Assembly: GCA_017483225.1 (NCBI GenBank)
Contig: JAFULF010000010.1
Span: 44,685 to 108,684 of the forward strand
Length of the DNA stretch: 64,000 nucleotides
Direction: 5' to 3'
Origin: Alistipes sp.
GTDB taxonomy: Bacteria > Bacteroidota > Bacteroidia > Bacteroidales > Rikenellaceae
A program made the position numbers and the translations under genes. Each line of letters starts with the position of its first letter. Position 1 is the stretch's first letter. Below, piece after piece: positions 9,347 to 18,517 of the stretch. The notes under the pieces are model-generated. The model searched no databases, was not told the DNA's origin, and was given only the letters and a program-made list of their open reading frames with translations.

Positions 9347-9369
9347 TTTGTTTGTCTCGCTCGCCTCTC

Positions 9370-11403
9370 TTACCTGTGCCAGCGCAGTACCGTGGCCGTG
9401 CGTGAGGTGTTGTATAGGCGTATGTAGTGGTGCAGGTTGCCATTCTCGTCACGCTCCGAGTAGGAGAAGTGCTCGCCGTCAATCTGCTGGCGTGCCTGCC
9501 CTCCGAAGCGGGCCTCGTCGGTCGAGAGCTCGATGGTGTATTTGCCTGCACGAGGTACCTCGGTGATGTAGCCCGGTATGGAGGCGGTAGGGTGCCAGTT
9601 GAATACAAAGAGCAGGTTGCGGTGCGAGAAGACCAGCGTCTTGTTGTCGTGGTCGGTGTTCCACTTCCACGGGTAGCCATCCTGCAACACCTTGTATCGC
9701 TTCACCAGACGTATCATCGCCTTGTCGAACTCGCCGAGGTACGAGTAGCGCAGGAAGCCGTTGTCGGCGAGCGACCACTGACGGCGTGCGTGCGCATAAC
9801 TCCAATCGTTGCCCTCACGAGGGAAGTCAATCCACTCCGGATGTCCAAACTCGTTGCCCATAAAGTTGAGGTAGGCATCTCCGCCGGTCGATATGGTCAT
9901 CAGTCGAATCATCTTGTGCAGGGCCATACCTCGCTCTACGACAAGGTTTTCGGAGGCTCGGTTCATTGCGAAGTACATCTCCTTGTCCATCAGGCGGAAG
10001 GCGATGGTCTTGTCGCCCACCAGCGCTTGGTCGTGTGACTCGGCGTATGCCACGGTCTTGACCCCCGGCAGGCGGGAGGTCATTATGCCCCACATCTCGT
10101 CGAGGTTCCACTCCTCGTCGGGGATATCCTTCAACAGCTTAATCCAGAAGTCGGGTATCGCCATACCCAGACGGTAGTCGAAGCCTATGCCGCCATCCTC
10201 TATCGGGTGGCACATTCCCGGCATACCGCTCACATCCTCGGCGATGGTTATGGCATCGGGCTTTATCTCGTGAATCAGACGATTTGCCAGCGTCAGATAT
10301 ACCAGCGCATCACGGTTTACCCCCTCGTCGAAGAACTTCTCACGGGCATCGAAGTCAGTGTAGCCGTGGTGGTGGTAAATCATCGAGGTCACACCGTCGA
10401 AGCGGTAGCCGTCGAAGTGGAACTCGTCCATCCAATACTTCACATTCGAGAGCAGGAAGTGCTCCACCTCCCGCTTGCCGTAGTCGAAGGTCTTGGAGTC
10501 CCAATATTGCTGGTAGCCCGCACCGCCCTCCTTCGAGTAGAGGTGCTGTGAGCCGTCGAGCTCGTTGATGCCCTCGTTGATGTTCTTGACGTAGTGGGCG
10601 TGTACCAAGTCCATAATTACGGCTATGCCCATCGAGTGGGCCTTGCGCACAAGCGACTTCAACTCCTCCGGCGTGCCGAAGCGTGAGGATGGTGCGAAGA
10701 AGCTGGATACGTGGTATCCGAAGGAGCCGTAGTAGGGGTGCTCGGCGACAGCCATAACCTGTATGGCGTTGTAGCCGTCACGGCGCACACGTGGCAGAAT
10801 CTTCTTCTCGAACTCGGCGTATGTGCCTACGCCCTCCTTCTCCTGCGCCATACCGACGTGGGTCTCGTAGATGAGCAGTGGCGAGCAGTGCTTCGCTGTA
10901 TCGAAGTTATCTCCCTGCCAATCAAACGGTTGCGGAATCCAGAATTGGGCCGTGTAGTTTTTGCTCTGCTCATCCTGCACGACACGTGTTGCATACGCAG
11001 GTATGCGGTCGAGCCAGCCGTTGGCTCCGTGCACGTGGAGTTTGTAGAGCGAGCCGTGTGTGAGGCGGTACTCGTACATCGCATCAGGCAGGAAGATGCT
11101 CCACACGCCCTGCGCATCCTTGTTGAGTCGCAGTTGGGTGCGTTGCCAGCCGTTGAAGTCGCCGAAGATATAGACATCATACGCCTCCGGCAGCCACTCT
11201 CTGAACCACCAGCCCGACATATACTCGTCATACTGCCAGCCGAAGTAGTGATAGCCGTTGGCATAATCGACAATCGAGCCACACGAGCTCTCCATACCTG
11301 CCAGCCTCTCTCTGTATAGTGAGTGTCGCAGTTCTATCTCCTGCTCCACGGGTGCCAGCCACTCGTCCTGTGCGACCATTCGCAGTTGTTCCTTGCTCTT
11401 CAT
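9370..11403 (-). CDS. glgB: 1,4-alpha-glucan branching enzyme (GH13)
   Basis: Introduces alpha-1,6 branches into glycogen in the cytosol. The 677-residue protein has an N-terminal CBM48-like segment (VYIFGDFNGW at 77-86) and a GH13 barrel. The nucleophile is Asp336 (DGYRFDGVTS), the acid/base Glu389 (TIAEDVSGMP) and the transition-state Asp458 (AESHDQ). The overall layout is that of the eukaryote-like GH13_8 branching enzymes rather than the longer E. coli GlgB type. It follows the acyltransferase gene after about 40 bases with no terminator between, so the two may share a transcript. Confidence 0.93.
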   Translation of the reverse strand: MKSKEQLRMVAQDEWLAPVEQEIELRHSLYRERLAGMESSCGSIVDYANGYHYFGWQYDEYMSGWWFREWLPEAYDVYIFGDFNGWQRTQLRLNKDAQGVWSIFLPDAMYEYRLTHGSLYKLHVHGANGWLDRIPAYATRVVQDEQSKNYTAQFWIPQPFDWQGDNFDTAKHCSPLLIYETHVGMAQEKEGVGTYAEFEKKILPRVRRDGYNAIQVMAVAEHPYYGSFGYHVSSFFAPSSRFGTPEELKSLVRKAHSMGIAVIMDLVHAHYVKNINEGINELDGSQHLYSKEGGAGYQQYWDSKTFDYGKREVEHFLLSNVKYWMDEFHFDGYRFDGVTSMIYHHHGYTDFDAREKFFDEGVNRDALVYLTLANRLIHEIKPDAITIAEDVSGMPGMCHPIEDGGIGFDYRLGMAIPDFWIKLLKDIPDEEWNLDEMWGIMTSRLPGVKTVAYAESHDQALVGDKTIAFRLMDKEMYFAMNRASENLVVERGMALHKMIRLMTISTGGDAYLNFMGNEFGHPEWIDFPREGNDWSYAHARRQWSLADNGFLRYSYLGEFDKAMIRLVKRYKVLQDGYPWKWNTDHDNKTLVFSHRNLLFVFNWHPTASIPGYITEVPRAGKYTIELSTDEARFGGQARQQIDGEHFSYSERDENGNLHHYIRLYNTSRTATVLRWHR

Positions 11404-11442
11404 AGCCTAAAACGATTAAACCTATATAAATATTAAAAACAG

Positions 11443-12540
11443 TTAGAATCCGAGGTATTTGCTCTTCGGAAGCAGTGATATGAGCCACGCACACAGGGCG
11501 CAGATGGCGAAGGTCAGCACCGCCGAGAGCAGTATCAGATACTGCGAGGCCAGCCCCCAGCCCGATACGATGGCAAATACCGCACCGAGAACGAAGATGT
11601 GCATCAGGTAGATGCCGTAGCTTACCTTCGATATGCGCTTTACGACGGAGTAGAGTGCTCCCGTGTGGTTTATCTTCTTGAATATGAGGAACAGCGCCAG
11701 AGCAGTCATCGCCACGCCCGTCGAGCAGAATCGCCAGCTCTGCTCCATCTGTACCACAAGGTCGATGCTATCGCTCACCGGGTACTCGGTAGGAATCTGC
11801 GAGTAGAACCACCCTGCTGTGAGGGCATATCCCGCCACGTATGCAGGTATGGCTATGGCGAGGGTCTTGCGCCACGACCAATCTACGTATGTGCGGATGT
11901 AGTGACCCGCCACGACGTAACCCATAAAGCCGCTGACGTAGTATAGCGTTCCAAACTCATTCCAGTTGCACTCGCCCCACACCTCGGCACGGCCGTAGAG
12001 GGCGATGGCTGCCTGATGCAGAAATGGCACGAGGGTAGAGAGTGCCCACAGAGCGAGGAACCACTCTTCGCCACGCTTGGATACACGCTCTATCCACGGC
12101 GAGAATATCGGCATAGCGATATATATGCCCACGAGCATATATACAAACCAGAGGTGTCCGCTGTGCATATTGAAGTTCAGCAGCAGGTTTTTAAGGTTGC
12201 CTACGGCATCAATCTCGCCACCACTGCCCCAAGCGGGTACTACGGCGTAGAGGATGCTCCAAATGGCCAGAGGGATGATGATGCGGGAGAACCTGCGACG
12301 GAAGAAACCCTCGACGGAGCCCTGCACGGGGAAGAGCAGATAGCTCGATGTGAGGATGAAGAGCGGTACCGCACAGCGCAGTGCCGAGTCGATGAGCGTC
12401 ACCCACAGGGCATCCGTGGCGTTGGCTATATAGGCACCATTGCCACCGAGGTAGAGTGGCTCGCAAGCGTGTACAAGTATCACCATAAAGCAGGCGGCAA
12501 CACGCAGATAATCCAAAAATACTATTCGTTGATTCTCCAT
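11443..12540 (-). CDS. Acyltransferase family 3 membrane protein
   Basis: 365-residue integral membrane protein of the acyltransferase 3 family, which transfers acetyl or other acyl groups to surface sugars or other cell-envelope acceptors. It opens with the family hallmark FLDYLRVAACFMVILVHA, containing the catalytic-region His, and has about ten hydrophobic helices. I use the ATG at 12540 because the conserved start MENQRIVFLDYLR follows directly; the longer frame back to 12606 would include the promoter. The acceptor cannot be inferred from the neighbours (glgB downstream, GH13 lipoprotein upstream). Confidence 0.82.
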   Translation of the reverse strand: MENQRIVFLDYLRVAACFMVILVHACEPLYLGGNGAYIANATDALWVTLIDSALRCAVPLFILTSSYLLFPVQGSVEGFFRRRFSRIIIPLAIWSILYAVVPAWGSGGEIDAVGNLKNLLLNFNMHSGHLWFVYMLVGIYIAMPIFSPWIERVSKRGEEWFLALWALSTLVPFLHQAAIALYGRAEVWGECNWNEFGTLYYVSGFMGYVVAGHYIRTYVDWSWRKTLAIAIPAYVAGYALTAGWFYSQIPTEYPVSDSIDLVVQMEQSWRFCSTGVAMTALALFLIFKKINHTGALYSVVKRISKVSYGIYLMHIFVLGAVFAIVSGWGLASQYLILLSAVLTFAICALCAWLISLLPKSKYLGF

Positions 12541-12562
12541 TGTTGATACTGATTTGTTTAGA

Positions 12563-12596
12563 CAAATATAGGAAAAAAATAGCGCAAAAGCAACAA
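12563..12596 (-). promoter_or_regulatory. Bacteroidetes promoter for the acyltransferase
   Basis: On the minus strand, TTG (12591-12593) is followed 20 bases later by TATATTTG (12563-12570), matching the -33/-7 layout. The start codon is 22 bases further on. Confidence 0.65.
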
Positions 12597-12610
12597 TATG
12601 CCGCAAATAA

Positions 12611-12644
12611 TATAGGGTTGCCGAACTTCTCCGACAACCCTATA
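12611..12644 (-). terminator. Terminator after the GH13 lipoprotein gene
   Basis: A 10-bp stem TATAGGGTTG / CAACCCTATA with a 14-base loop, about 30 bases past the stop of the GH13 gene, followed on the minus strand by TTATTTG. Confidence 0.65.
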
Positions 12645-12674
12645 CAATCTCAAACCTAACTTATGCCCTGAAAC

Positions 12675-15230
12675 TTACTCCTTTACCAAGATTACGAACT
12701 GGTTTGGAGCGAGTGCTGCGGTGTATGTCTCGCCCAGAGTAACCTCTGCCCCCGAGATAAGATTCTTCCACTTTCCGGTCGAAGGGGTCTTGATGTCGGT
12801 CGAGGTGCTCTGCGAGGAGAAGTTGGCAACCATAATTACCTTCTCCATCACCAGAATCTTGCTACCCATATCGTTAGGGCCTACCTTCCAAGTGGTAACC
12901 GGCACATTGTCCAGACCATAGATGTCGGCCTCGTGGTCGTTGCGGAACTTCAACACCTTCGAGAGTGTGTTGTATATCTCCTTGCGGAGCGGGTCGTCGA
13001 AGTAGTCCCAGCGGATAGGCTTGCGGTGTGTGCGGTAGTCGCCGAGCACGCCATTCTCGTTGGAGTTGATGGAGAAGTCGTAGCCCAGCTCGCCAAACTG
13101 CCACAACATACTTGGGTATGGCGTGAGGAAGTGGAAGGCATAGACCGCCTGCAAGCGTGGCGAGATTACCGACCAGTCGTTCTTAATCCAGCTGTCGCCG
13201 TATGTTATAGCCTTGTATGCGATGCGCTCCTCGTCGTGGGTCTCGATGTTGTTGATACGACCACGCTTGAAGTCTGAGAAGCTGCTTTTCGGAGCCCATC
13301 CCATCACGCTCTCCATATAGCCTTCCATCTGGTTGTTGTTCCAGCAGAGTGCGCCCACCTCGTTGTAGAGCTTGCTCTCCTCCGCTTGGTCGCAGAAGTG
13401 CTCGAAGATGATGTAGGCATCCTCGCTCACCTCACGGATGGCACGTGCATAGTCGCAGAGGATTTCGATACGCTCGGCACTGTATCCGCTGGCAGCATAC
13501 GAACTTGGGTTCTGCACCAGACCCTTCGTGAGGTCGAAGCGGAAACCATCCACCTTGTACTCCTCCAACCAATATTTGAGCACATCCTTGAAGTACTCGC
13601 GGGTCTTTGGATAGGTGTGCTTGAAGTCGTGATATACGCTGAAATCGTGCGGAGCGTCCACGTTGAAGAATGGGTTGTCCTGCGCAGTCTTGTTGGCTGC
13701 CGAGTTCCACCACATCTTCGCCCAAGGGAACTGGCCCGTTGCGTGGTTGAATACTACGTCGAGGATTACGGCGATGCCTCGCTTGTGGCACTCGTCGATG
13801 AACTGTTTGTAGTCGGCCACCGTACCATAGGCCTTGTCGGCAGCGAAGTAGAAGCAAGGGTTGTATCCCCACGAGTCGTTGCCGTCAAACTCCTGAATAG
13901 GCATCAGCTCGATGGCGTTTATGCCGAGGTTCTCGAAGTAGTCGAGTTGTCCGGTTACGGCCTTGATTGTGCGGAAGATGGTGAAGTCACGCACGAGCAA
14001 CTCGTAGATTGCGAGCGAGTTCTCGGCAGGACGGTCGAAATCCGTAACCTCCCACGAATAGACCTCCGGCGTAGTGTTGAATACCGATACGATGTCGGTG
14101 GTGTAGTCGGCAGGGTATGCTTTGAGGTTCGGATATACCGACGATTCAATCCACTTGTCGTTCCACGGGTCGAGAATCTTCGTTGCGTAAGGGTCGCCAA
14201 CCTTGATTGTCGAATCCACGAGGAATTGGTATCCATACTCCGTGTTTGGCTCCAAACCATCTACGGTGACCCAGAAGTAGTCGCCGTCACGCATCATCGA
14301 GTGCTTGTTGGTAGGGGCGTAGTTGTTGAAGTCGCCGAGCAGAATCACCGACTGCTTGCCCGGTGCGTAGAGTACGAATGTCGCCTCATCGCCATTGACC
14401 GTCACACCCTCCTTGGCACCTGCCGGACGAGCCTGCTCCTGCGTGGTGTTGAGGACTGCTACGTTGATGCTGTCCTCCACGGTGTCGGCACCATCGGTCG
14501 CCGTCGCCTTGAATACGATATCCTCGTATGTGGTGGTTGTGTATTGATAGGTGAGGTCGCCACCCTCTACGGTTTTGAGTAACTCGTCATTCTTGTAGAG
14601 CGACACCTCGGTAGCATCTGCCGACGCTACGGTGATGGTGTAGATGGCATTGTGTTTGAGCAGAGCACGGTCTGTCGGGTTGGTAATCTTCACGGCAAGT
14701 CCCGACTCGAACAGCTCGACGAAGATGTCGTTGCCGTTATCCTTCATCTCCTTGGCGCCGTCTGCCGAGCGGAATACGAATGCCAGATGTGTAATCTGCT
14801 CAGCATCGCTTACGCCGTAGAAGGCACGAGGGCCACCCGTGATTGTGAGGGTGTAGGTGTTGTTTGCCACTCTGGTCAGCTTGCAGTCGTTGTCGTTTAC
14901 ATTCCAATCGTGCTTCACGTGCTTCCAGTCGCCCGGGCCCGTGCTCGCCGTGGTCAAAACGCCGGTGTGGGCATATACGTCGCCCGTGTAGTTATCCAAG
15001 CCCGTGCCTGCAGCGTTGATAATCACCAGAACATCCTTGTCAAAGTCCTCGGTGATAAATGTAGGGGTCGTCGAGATGAGAGGCGCTTGGTTTGTGATTA
15101 GCTCTGGTGGTGGCAGCTCGCCGTTACCGTTGCCATTGCCATTGCCGTTGTTGGGAAGGTCTCCCGGCTCGCATCCTATGCAGGCGACAATCATCGCCGC
15201 AAGGATAAGCAAAAGATTAAATTTTTTCAT
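12675..15230 (-). CDS. GH13 alpha-amylase/pullulanase-like surface lipoprotein
   Basis: 851-residue glycan hydrolase probably acting on starch-like alpha-glucans outside the cytoplasm. It has a lipoprotein signal (IVAC, Cys17, with a second Cys at 20), a Gly-Asn linker (GNGNGNGNG, 29-37), two N-terminal domains of beta type (45-180 and 180-265) that resemble starch-binding or SusE-like modules, a CBM48-like module (275-355; ILLGDFNNY) and a GH13 barrel (405-760). Catalytic residues are Asp566 (DGFRFDLTKG), Glu610 (YIIFEHF) and Asp666 (ETHDEER). The domain order is that of Bacteroidetes SusA/SusG-like or type I pullulanase enzymes; debranching versus endo activity cannot be decided. A Fur-like palindrome lies 31-51 bases upstream of the start. 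Confidence 0.88.
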   Translation of the reverse strand: MKKFNLLLILAAMIVACIGCEPGDLPNNGNGNGNGNGELPPPELITNQAPLISTTPTFITEDFDKDVLVIINAAGTGLDNYTGDVYAHTGVLTTASTGPGDWKHVKHDWNVNDNDCKLTRVANNTYTLTITGGPRAFYGVSDAEQITHLAFVFRSADGAKEMKDNGNDIFVELFESGLAVKITNPTDRALLKHNAIYTITVASADATEVSLYKNDELLKTVEGGDLTYQYTTTTYEDIVFKATATDGADTVEDSINVAVLNTTQEQARPAGAKEGVTVNGDEATFVLYAPGKQSVILLGDFNNYAPTNKHSMMRDGDYFWVTVDGLEPNTEYGYQFLVDSTIKVGDPYATKILDPWNDKWIESSVYPNLKAYPADYTTDIVSVFNTTPEVYSWEVTDFDRPAENSLAIYELLVRDFTIFRTIKAVTGQLDYFENLGINAIELMPIQEFDGNDSWGYNPCFYFAADKAYGTVADYKQFIDECHKRGIAVILDVVFNHATGQFPWAKMWWNSAANKTAQDNPFFNVDAPHDFSVYHDFKHTYPKTREYFKDVLKYWLEEYKVDGFRFDLTKGLVQNPSSYAASGYSAERIEILCDYARAIREVSEDAYIIFEHFCDQAEESKLYNEVGALCWNNNQMEGYMESVMGWAPKSSFSDFKRGRINNIETHDEERIAYKAITYGDSWIKNDWSVISPRLQAVYAFHFLTPYPSMLWQFGELGYDFSINSNENGVLGDYRTHRKPIRWDYFDDPLRKEIYNTLSKVLKFRNDHEADIYGLDNVPVTTWKVGPNDMGSKILVMEKVIMVANFSSQSTSTDIKTPSTGKWKNLISGAEVTLGETYTAALAPNQFVILVKE
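15121..15150 (-). repeat. Hexanucleotide repeat encoding the Gly-Asn linker
   Basis: Five consecutive near-identical 6-base units (CCGTTA/CCGTTG/CCATTG) that encode the GN repeats after the lipobox of the GH13 lipoprotein. Slippage here would change linker length in steps of two residues without frameshift. Confidence 0.8.
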
Positions 15231-15260
15231 AGTTAGTTTTAGATGTTTATTTGTTGTTCT

Positions 15261-15281
15261 TTTTAATGATTCTCATTAAAA
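15261..15281. promoter_or_regulatory. Perfect palindrome resembling a Fur box
   Basis: TTTTAATGA-TTC-TCATTAAAA is a 9-bp perfect inverted repeat with a 3-base centre, 31-51 bases before the GH13 start codon. Read on the minus strand it matches 14 of 19 positions of the classical Fur consensus (core AATGA.AATCATTA). It could be an operator; a short AT-rich hairpin is the alternative. Confidence 0.4.
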
Positions 15282-15320
15282 TCCTCAGCAAGGTATTCCA
15301 AAACATCCTCTCCTGCAACG

Positions 15321-15362
15321 AAAAAACCGCCACATCCATAAAAAAGGTTGTGAGCGGTTTTA
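15321..15362 (-). terminator. Terminator after galK
   Basis: Inverted repeat AAAACCGC...GCGGTTTT with additional CACA/TGTG pairing across a one-base bulge, about 55 bases past the galK stop, continuing into TTTTTT on the minus strand. It separates galK from the GH13 gene. Confidence 0.7.
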
Positions 15363-15417
15363 TAAAATATATGAGTGGGAAGCGGCTCTCTATCCTGCCT
15401 CCTCCCTCCTGTGAATC

Positions 15418-16551
15418 TTACAGTGCGCTTGCGCCCTGCGAGATTACTACCGGATATACCTTTGGTGCGTGTCCGTACTTGGCGGTAAATGCCTCCACGG
15501 CACGGGCGATAAATCCCTCGTAGTCGGCCTCACGAACAAGGTTGATGGTGCAGCCGCCGAAGCCGCCACCCATAATGCGTGAGCCGGTAACGCCGCACTC
15601 CTGAGCCACCTCCACGAGGAAGTCTAACTCCTCGCAAGATACCTCGTAGTCACGTGAGAGGCCCCAGTGGGTCGCATACATACGCTCGCCGACGGTCTCG
15701 TAGTCGTCCTTCTCCAACGCCTCGCAGACATCCATCACACGCTGCTCCTCGCCGATGACGTAGCGAGCACGCATATAATCCTCCTCCGAGATTCTATCCT
15801 TTATAGCCTCCAACTGCTCCATCGTTGCGCCACGCAGGAACTCCTGACCGAGTACGGCAGCCACTCTCTCGCAAGAGTTGCGGCGGTCGTTGTATGGCGA
15901 GCCTACGAGCTCGTGCTTCACGCAGGAGTTGAGCAGTACCAGACGGTAGCCGTGCTTCTCCGGCGCAAATGGAAAGTAGTGGTACTCCATCGAGCGGCAA
16001 TCCAGACGCATCAGATGTCCCTCCTTGCCGAATACCGATGCGAATTGGTCCATAATACCGCACTTCACACCGCAATAGTTGTGCTCGGTAGATTGTCCTA
16101 CACGTGCCAACTCGAACTTATCCAAGCCGCAGTTGTAGAGCAGGTTAAGCGCATTTGCGAAGGTCGATTCGAGGGCTGCCGATGATGAGAGGCCTGCGCC
16201 CAGAGGCACGTCGCCGGCAAATACGGTGTCGAAGCCGCCGATAACGCCGCCACGCTTCTGAATCTCACGACATACGCCGAAGATGTAGCGGGCCCACGAC
16301 TGCTCCGGAGCATCCTCTTCGTTGAGGCCGAATACAGCCTCCTCGTCGAGGTCGAGCGAGTAGGCCTTTACACGAGGCTCGTTGGCGGGGCGTATAGCTG
16401 CCACGATACCCTTGTCGATAGCTCCCGGAAATACAAAGCCGCCGTTGTAGTCGGTGTGCTCTCCGATGAGGTTGATACGGCCCGGAGATTTGAAGAGTTT
16501 GGCTCCTGCGCCATAGAGTTCTGCGAATTTTTCACTTACCTTGGTTATCAT
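15418..16551 (-). CDS. galK: Galactokinase
   Basis: Phosphorylates alpha-D-galactose to galactose-1-phosphate (Leloir pathway). The 377-residue protein shows the GHMP-kinase galactokinase signature GRINLIGEHTDYNGG near the N terminus, the ATP-binding PLGAGLSSSAALE loop and a C-terminal GGGFGGCTI motif. Length and motifs are standard. It is the last gene of a minus-strand run from hpt through thiL, 39 bases after thiL; its physical partner galM is elsewhere in the window. Confidence 0.95.
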   Translation of the reverse strand: MITKVSEKFAELYGAGAKLFKSPGRINLIGEHTDYNGGFVFPGAIDKGIVAAIRPANEPRVKAYSLDLDEEAVFGLNEEDAPEQSWARYIFGVCREIQKRGGVIGGFDTVFAGDVPLGAGLSSSAALESTFANALNLLYNCGLDKFELARVGQSTEHNYCGVKCGIMDQFASVFGKEGHLMRLDCRSMEYHYFPFAPEKHGYRLVLLNSCVKHELVGSPYNDRRNSCERVAAVLGQEFLRGATMEQLEAIKDRISEEDYMRARYVIGEEQRVMDVCEALEKDDYETVGERMYATHWGLSRDYEVSCEELDFLVEVAQECGVTGSRIMGGGFGGCTINLVREADYEGFIARAVEAFTAKYGHAPKVYPVVISQGASAL

Positions 16552-16590
16552 TGTAGTAGATTTTAAGTTTGCTTATATAATTATATACAA

Positions 16591-17535
16591 TCAGAAGTGC
16601 GAGAATCCTCTCCAATCGGGGTAAAAGGTCTTACCTTTTTCTCGCCACTCTATCTCCGGCTGTGGCGACTCCGTAATCTCGCCTATGGCGTAAGGCTCGT
16701 AGCCGAACCGCTCGGCAAACTGCCTCCGCATCGCCTCGACGCCCGACCTCTCGACGGTAAACAGGAGCATATAGTCCTCGCCGCCGCCGACGGCATCCCT
16801 AATCGTGGCACCCTCGTAGATGGGTATCTGCTCCACATTGACCACGGCACCCACCTTCGAGGCGACGAGTATGTGTCGCAGGTCGGAGGCGAGTCCGTCC
16901 GATAAATCCATCATAGCGTGTACGCAGGGTTGTGCCCCCAGCCACTCGCCCTCGGCCACCTGCGCCTGCGGGGCGTGGTGCAGATGTGCTGCCGCCGTGT
17001 CGCCATCTCCGTCGAGGATGTTGCGCAGCCCTAAGGCAGAGCCTCCGAGCACGCCTCCGACAAATATCACATCGCCCGACCGTGCCGCACTGCGTCGCTT
17101 TATGTGCGACTCGGGCGCACGACCTATCGCCGTCACGTTTATCGTGATGCCCCTGAGCGAGGATGTCGTATCGCCACCTACCAGCGGCACGCCGTACCGC
17201 TCTGCCACGCTGCGATACCCCTCGATGAAGCTCTCCGCCCACCCCTCGGGGCAGTCGGCAGGCAGCGACAGCGCCAGCAGCGTGGCGATGGGACGTGCGC
17301 CCATAGCTGCAATATCGCTCAGGTTGACCATCAGTGACTTGGCCCCCACCTGCTCGGGTGTGGCCTCTGTGCGTAGGAAGTGTACCCCCTCGTTGAGGGT
17401 GTCGGAGGTGAACAGCAGGGCCTCGTCGTTGCCCAAACCATATACGGCGCAGTCATCCCCAATGCCCTCGAAGCCGTTGCTCGGCAGGGTGGCGAAGAGG
17501 TTGCGCAGCGACTCTATGAAACCGAACTCGGTCAT
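16591..17535 (-). CDS. thiL: Thiamine-monophosphate kinase
   Basis: Converts thiamine monophosphate to the active diphosphate cofactor. The 314-residue protein has the family layout: FIESLRNLF start, a GIGDDCAVY metal/ATP motif at 22-30, TSDTLNEGVHF, the SLMVNLSDIAAMGA helix and LVGGDTTSS. It is slightly shorter than E. coli ThiL (325) but no conserved block is missing. It sits 2 bases after the ftsB-like gene in the hpt-queE-ftsB-thiL run. Confidence 0.9.
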   Translation of the reverse strand: MTEFGFIESLRNLFATLPSNGFEGIGDDCAVYGLGNDEALLFTSDTLNEGVHFLRTEATPEQVGAKSLMVNLSDIAAMGARPIATLLALSLPADCPEGWAESFIEGYRSVAERYGVPLVGGDTTSSLRGITINVTAIGRAPESHIKRRSAARSGDVIFVGGVLGGSALGLRNILDGDGDTAAAHLHHAPQAQVAEGEWLGAQPCVHAMMDLSDGLASDLRHILVASKVGAVVNVEQIPIYEGATIRDAVGGGEDYMLLFTVERSGVEAMRRQFAERFGYEPYAIGEITESPQPEIEWREKGKTFYPDWRGFSHF

Positions 17536-17537
17536 CG

Positions 17538-17888
17538 TTAATCCTCCTCGAAGATAAATACCTGCTCGCCCTTGCGCTGCATATGGTACTTCTCACGGGC
17601 ATACTCCTCCAAGTGCTCGTCATATTTCAGGCTTTCGAGCAGCAGGGAGTCTGCCTCAATGCTTTGCAGGTATGTCTGTTTTTCGCTGTTCAGATGTGAG
17701 ATTTCAATCTTCATCTTGACGACGGAGTAGAGCGTGCGGAGTATGATAAAGGCAGTAATGGCAACGACGACTATCGTGATTATGCGCCACACGTTTAGCT
17801 CGACCTTGCCAAAAAAGTCGCCGATGCGCTTGCGAACAGCCGCCGGCAGACCTCTCTTCTTGCCATTTCTCTTCGTACTCTTACCCAT
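17538..17888 (-). CDS. ftsB: Septum formation initiator FtsB/DivIC family
   Basis: Small bitopic membrane protein (116 residues) of the divisome core. It has a basic cytoplasmic N terminus, one transmembrane helix at about 36-55 (IITIVVVAITAFIILRTLY), a coiled-coil stretch (56-95) and the family ending in which a YAREKYHM.RKGEQVFI segment follows the coil. In other bacteria this protein bridges FtsL and FtsQ (family knowledge). It is tightly packed between queE and thiL (2-base gaps), typical of housekeeping clusters. Confidence 0.88.
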   Translation of the reverse strand: MGKSTKRNGKKRGLPAAVRKRIGDFFGKVELNVWRIITIVVVAITAFIILRTLYSVVKMKIEISHLNSEKQTYLQSIEADSLLLESLKYDEHLEEYAREKYHMQRKGEQVFIFEED

Positions 17889-17890
17889 CG

Positions 17891-18517
17891 TTAAGGGATA
17901 TGCATAAATTTATGACTCTGAATCGAGATGCTCCACTTCGGATGGCTCTTGGCATACTCGACAATCTCCGGCATCATCTTCTCCGATACGCTCCACTCGG
18001 GTTGCAGGTAGAGCAGACACTCGTCACCGACCCTTGCTGCATTCTGCTCCGCCCACTCGAAGTCGGCACTGCTGCCGATGATGACCTTCAACTCGTGTGC
18101 ACGCTCGAAGGCCTCGTCAAGAGGCGGCAGGTTGCGCTTTGGCGAGAGGCATACCCAGTCGAACTCTCCGCTGAAAGGGTGTGAGCCGGATGTTTCGAGG
18201 AAGATTTTCAGCCCTCTCGCTTTAAGCCCCGCCGTCAGCGGCGCAAGAGGGTAGAGCAGTGGCTCTCCTCCCGTGATGACGATAGATTGCGCATCGCACT
18301 CCACGGCACGACGAATCACAACCTCGATGTCGGTGGGAGGGTATAGGCGAGGATTCCACGCATATTTGGCATCACACCATGCGCACCCCACGTCACATCC
18401 ACCCAGGCGGATGAAGTATGCAGGCTTGCCCGTATGGTATCCTTCGCCCTGTATGGTGTAGAAGTCCTCTACGAGTGGCAGTCGCAGACCGCCATCCCAA
18501 ACCTCGTTGCTATTCAT
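17891..18517 (-). CDS. queE: 7-carboxy-7-deazaguanine synthase (radical SAM)
   Basis: Radical SAM enzyme that contracts 6-carboxytetrahydropterin to 7-carboxy-7-deazaguanine in queuosine/preQ0 synthesis. The 208-residue protein has an N-terminal VEDFYTIQGEGYHTG and the cluster motif C41-x3-C45-x2-C48 (GGCDVGCAWCDAK), then ITGGEPLLYP. Size and the TIQGEG start distinguish it from activases. Its start overlaps the end of hpt by 8 bases, implying coupling. No other queuosine genes are in the window. Confidence 0.9.
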   Translation of the reverse strand: MNSNEVWDGGLRLPLVEDFYTIQGEGYHTGKPAYFIRLGGCDVGCAWCDAKYAWNPRLYPPTDIEVVIRRAVECDAQSIVITGGEPLLYPLAPLTAGLKARGLKIFLETSGSHPFSGEFDWVCLSPKRNLPPLDEAFERAHELKVIIGSSADFEWAEQNAARVGDECLLYLQPEWSVSEKMMPEIVEYAKSHPKWSISIQSHKFMHIP

